Assembly: GCA_000953735.1 (NCBI GenBank)
Contig: LN554852.1
Location: 1,747,846 to 1,811,845 of the forward strand
Reading direction: 5' to 3'
Source: Moritella viscosa
GTDB lineage: Bacteria > Pseudomonadota > Gammaproteobacteria > Enterobacterales > Moritellaceae
DNA: 64,000 nucleotides
Shown here: positions 61,840 to 64,000 of the stretch, piece by piece
Position numbering within the stretch: the stretch's first letter is position 1
How the letters are laid out: each line of letters starts with the position of its first letter
Translations under genes and position numbers: made by a program
The notes under the pieces: model-generated
Seen by the model: the letters and a program-made list of their open reading frames with translations, nothing else
Told to the model about the DNA's origin: nothing
The model's database searches: none

Positions 61840-63215
61840 TGAACCTCGTGGGATTAGATTTTGATAAAATACCGGAATTCTCAGTACCCATGCGGTTCTT
61901 TTTTGTCGCACCTTTATTTGCAATAATCAGCGCATTGATTATTGGCTTTGCAGGGGAGTCTATGTGGTTTACACGATGGCACCCTGCAACGCTCGCTGTT
62001 ACTCATGCTATTGTGCTGGGGGTTATTTCTATGATTATGTGCGGGGCAATTTTACAGTTATTACCGGTATTGGCCGGCAAGTCTCTGCCTAAAGTAAAGC
62101 TTATATCAGTATTTACGTTAGTGATGATGTCTGTGGGAACCATCTCGTTAATTATTGCATTTTTAGCGAGTGTGTTTGGGTTTAACAATAGTCTATTCTT
62201 TGCTCTTGCTGGCGTGTTGTTTACACTTGGATTGGGTGGTTTTATCTGTGGGATATTATGGTTGATTAGGCAGCGTAGTCAGGTCCGTTTTTCAATAAAT
62301 ACGATACGACTAGGCTGTATTGCCATGCTAATTGTTGGCGTTATTGCAAGTTTACTTTTAGCGGATTATTTATTCGATAGCCAATTCAATATGGCTAAAC
62401 AACTTACCGATAATCATGCTAGTTGGGGTTTGATCGGCTGGATTAGTTTAGTGATTATTGGTGTTAGCTTTCAAGTCTTACCCATGTTTCATGTAGCACC
62501 TGCATTCCCATTGTGGTGTACTCGTTATTTACCCGGTTTTATGTTCATCGTATTACTGTTTTATACATTACTGACACTCGGTATGACACAACTTGATCTT
62601 GTCAATGTTGCTATGTGGCATCTAACACAAGCTATTTGCATTGGGTTATTAAAGTTAGTTCTAATGGTATATGCCGTGACAGCCATTAGCTGTTTATCCA
62701 GACGTAAGCGAAAGATTAGTGATATCAGTGTAACCTGTTGGTTAATCGCGTTAAGTTGTTTGTTACTTTGCTGTTCTATTAGTTTTATTATGAGCTTAAT
62801 GATGAATTTTATACCGGGTACTGAAGATTTTTTGCTGCGTTTCGGGTGGTCACCGTTGACGTTAGCGTCAGTATTTATCTATGGTTGGATATTAAGTGTA
62901 ATCATGGCCATGATTATAAAAATTGTGCCTTTTTTGGCATACCTGCACCTACAACGCCAATGTGGTTTTCATATGCAAGCATTTGCGTTATTGCCTAATA
63001 TGCACGAGCTATTAAGCAAGTCGCGTATGCAATATTTATTATATAGTCATGTGTTTAGCTTAATAACCTTGCTGGCCACATTATATAACCCTGCGTATTA
63101 CTGGTTATTATCATTAGCGATAATAGGGCAGTTTGGATATTTGTTTTTGTTGATGGCTAATGTTAGTTATCGCTATCATGGCATAGCTAAAGCTATTGAT
63201 AAGGTCTCATTTTAG
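61839..63215 (+). CDS. Multi-pass membrane protein, NnrS/haem-copper oxidase subunit I-like
   Basis: The 458-residue protein has about twelve hydrophobic helices with membrane-set His residues: Val-Thr-His-Ala-Ile-Val-Leu-Gly, His-Ala-Ser-Trp-Gly, Val-Leu-Pro-Met-Phe-His-Val-Ala and Met-Trp-His-Leu-Thr-Gln. The layout fits the NnrS-like group related to haem-copper oxidase subunits, often found beside hemerythrin and DUF2249 genes. It may bind haem and take part in NO or O2 defence. The exact family is uncertain. Confidence 0.68.
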   Translation: MNLVGLDFDKIPEFSVPMRFFFVAPLFAIISALIIGFAGESMWFTRWHPATLAVTHAIVLGVISMIMCGAILQLLPVLAGKSLPKVKLISVFTLVMMSVGTISLIIAFLASVFGFNNSLFFALAGVLFTLGLGGFICGILWLIRQRSQVRFSINTIRLGCIAMLIVGVIASLLLADYLFDSQFNMAKQLTDNHASWGLIGWISLVIIGVSFQVLPMFHVAPAFPLWCTRYLPGFMFIVLLFYTLLTLGMTQLDLVNVAMWHLTQAICIGLLKLVLMVYAVTAISCLSRRKRKISDISVTCWLIALSCLLLCCSISFIMSLMMNFIPGTEDFLLRFGWSPLTLASVFIYGWILSVIMAMIIKIVPFLAYLHLQRQCGFHMQAFALLPNMHELLSKSRMQYLLYSHVFSLITLLATLYNPAYYWLLSLAIIGQFGYLFLLMANVSYRYHGIAKAIDKVSF

Positions 63216-63244
63216 TTATAAATAATGTTGAACTGCAAACAGCC

Positions 63245-64000
63245 TTAAGCCGTAAACAGTACCCAAGTATAACCAATAAACATAATTAACAGTACAGCAC
63301 CTGAAAGGCGACCAAAACGGTAGTTTAGTTTACAGTCTGTTGCGATTGCCTTATCTGTTTGTTGTGCTGGTGTCAAAGCTGAGCGACGTTTAGTCACTGC
63401 CATGTAAGTCATGGTAAATGAGATAACCATAAATGCAGTCATGATTGAAAGCATTGGGACATCACGATTGAGTACTTCTGCTGGCAGTTGTAATCCGTCA
63501 CCAATTAGACCTGGGAATGCTAATACACCTAACAGGTTAAAAGTGTTTGAACCAATAACCGTCGCAAATGCAATTTCAGGCATGCCACGACGAACACCTG
63601 CAATAGCGGCTGCTAATTCAGGTAAACTTGTACCAAATGCGACAATAGTTAAGCCGATTAATAAGTCGCTAACACCCATTGCTTTCGCAAGTTGAATACT
63701 GCCCCAAACCATGATTTGTGAACTGATTACCAGCATAACAAGCATTGCAATCGTTTCGACCAACGCTCGTTTCTGGCTAACATCCAAAAACTCTAATTCA
63801 TTTTCAACATCTTCCTCTGATGACGATTTAGCGAGGTATACACAGTACAGCGCGAGTAATATGAGCAGTATAATACTGTCCCACATCGTAATTGAACCAT
63901 TTGACATTAACGCGATTACAGCAATAAGAGCGATAACTAGAATCGGTAATTCGCGTTTAATGAAGCGCACTTGAATAACAAGCGGCATAAATAAGGCACA
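63245..64000 (-). CDS. Ca2+/Na+ antiporter (YrbG-like), 5' end beyond window
   Basis: The visible 250 residues hold the second NCX repeat with Thr-Ile-Val-Ala-Phe-Gly-Thr-Ser-Leu-Pro-Glu-Leu-Ala and Gly-Ser-Asn-Thr-Phe-Asn-Leu-Leu, the ion-binding motif. The frame continues past base 64000 without a stop, so the first repeat and true start lie outside. A Met at 63988 is probably internal. It exchanges Na+ or H+ for Ca2+ across the inner membrane. The acidic loop Glu-Glu-Asp-Val-Glu-Asn-Glu fits the family. Confidence 0.88.
   Translation of the reverse strand, partial: CALFMPLVIQVRFIKRELPILVIALIAVIALMSNGSITMWDSIILLILLALYCVYLAKSSSEEDVENELEFLDVSQKRALVETIAMLVMLVISSQIMVWGSIQLAKAMGVSDLLIGLTIVAFGTSLPELAAAIAGVRRGMPEIAFATVIGSNTFNLLGVLAFPGLIGDGLQLPAEVLNRDVPMLSIMTAFMVISFTMTYMAVTKRRSALTPAQQTDKAIATDCKLNYRFGRLSGAVLLIMFIGYTWVLFTA

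Noticed and set aside
1-64000. CRISPR arrays, tRNA or rRNA genes, transposons
   Set aside because: No regular spaced repeats, cloverleaf genes or transposase-like frames were found on reading both strands.

Overview
The window looks like the chromosome of a cold-adapted marine gammaproteobacterium close to Moritella, Psychromonas, Shewanella or Vibrio. The evidence is low G+C content, a Vibrio-type TonB2 cluster (DUF3450, TtpC, ExbB2, ExbD2, TonB2, TPR protein), pspBC, tandem ibpA-like genes and MexEF/OqxAB-type efflux genes. The genus is inferred from gene content only. I saw no tRNA, rRNA, transposase, integrase or CRISPR array.

Bases 1-7,550 are an accessory, defence-island-like region. 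It starts with an HNH nuclease gene cut by the window edge, followed by three unrecognised genes. The most interesting feature is a compact + strand cassette at 2,870-7,041. It contains a prokaryotic viperin with a RelE/ParE-like toxin fold fused to its C-terminus, a 45-residue basic ORF, a second radical SAM protein with a B12-binding-like N-terminus, a thymidylate-kinase-like nucleotide kinase, and an NYN nuclease joined to LOTUS and cold-shock domains. Viperin beside a nucleotide kinase parallels vertebrate RSAD2-CMPK2. The viperin ribosome-binding site lies inside a perfect 12-bp hairpin. I propose an antiviral nucleotide-analogue system with added RNA-targeting modules. A truncated endonuclease III-like gene borders the island.

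Bases 7,690-19,471 hold a DUF726 hydrolase, an AT-rich SDR/LytTR pair, an alpha/beta hydrolase, a HlyD-DUF2955-MarR efflux operon, and a TetR-controlled RND efflux operon with three operators spaced exactly 24 bp apart. Bases 19,745-31,768 hold a secreted phospholipase C-like protein, an atypical Nramp-family transporter, a coiled-coil membrane protein followed by a GH108 lysozyme, a protein resembling the FtsZ C-terminal domain, and a probably Fur-regulated operon of two DUF1566 lipoproteins, one fused to a di-haem cytochrome c peroxidase. A PfkB kinase follows.

Bases 32,075-38,303 carry a hybrid histidine kinase, a LysR regulator, a 53-residue exported peptide, CpdB and PspBC. Bases 38,498-42,796 form a stress cluster. 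Two small heat-shock genes, each behind a ROSE-like RNA thermometer, and a catalytically degenerate HutG/arginase homologue are flanked by two copies of a divergent DUF413/mini-protein module. Bases 42,889-49,733 carry mixed housekeeping genes: a TetR with its hydrolase, an M14 carboxypeptidase, acylphosphatase, an Atl repair protein, a soluble chemoreceptor, an OhrR-like MarR, a META lipoprotein and a PilZ protein.

Bases 49,963-59,609 form an iron-uptake block: a CpxRA-like two-component system, a candidate Fur box, a TonB-dependent siderophore receptor and the TonB2 energising operon. The window ends with an unknown 135-residue protein, a fatty-acid hydroxylase/sterol desaturase family protein, a hemerythrin-DUF2249-membrane protein operon linked by inference to NO or O2 response, and a Ca2+/Na+ antiporter gene cut by the right edge.
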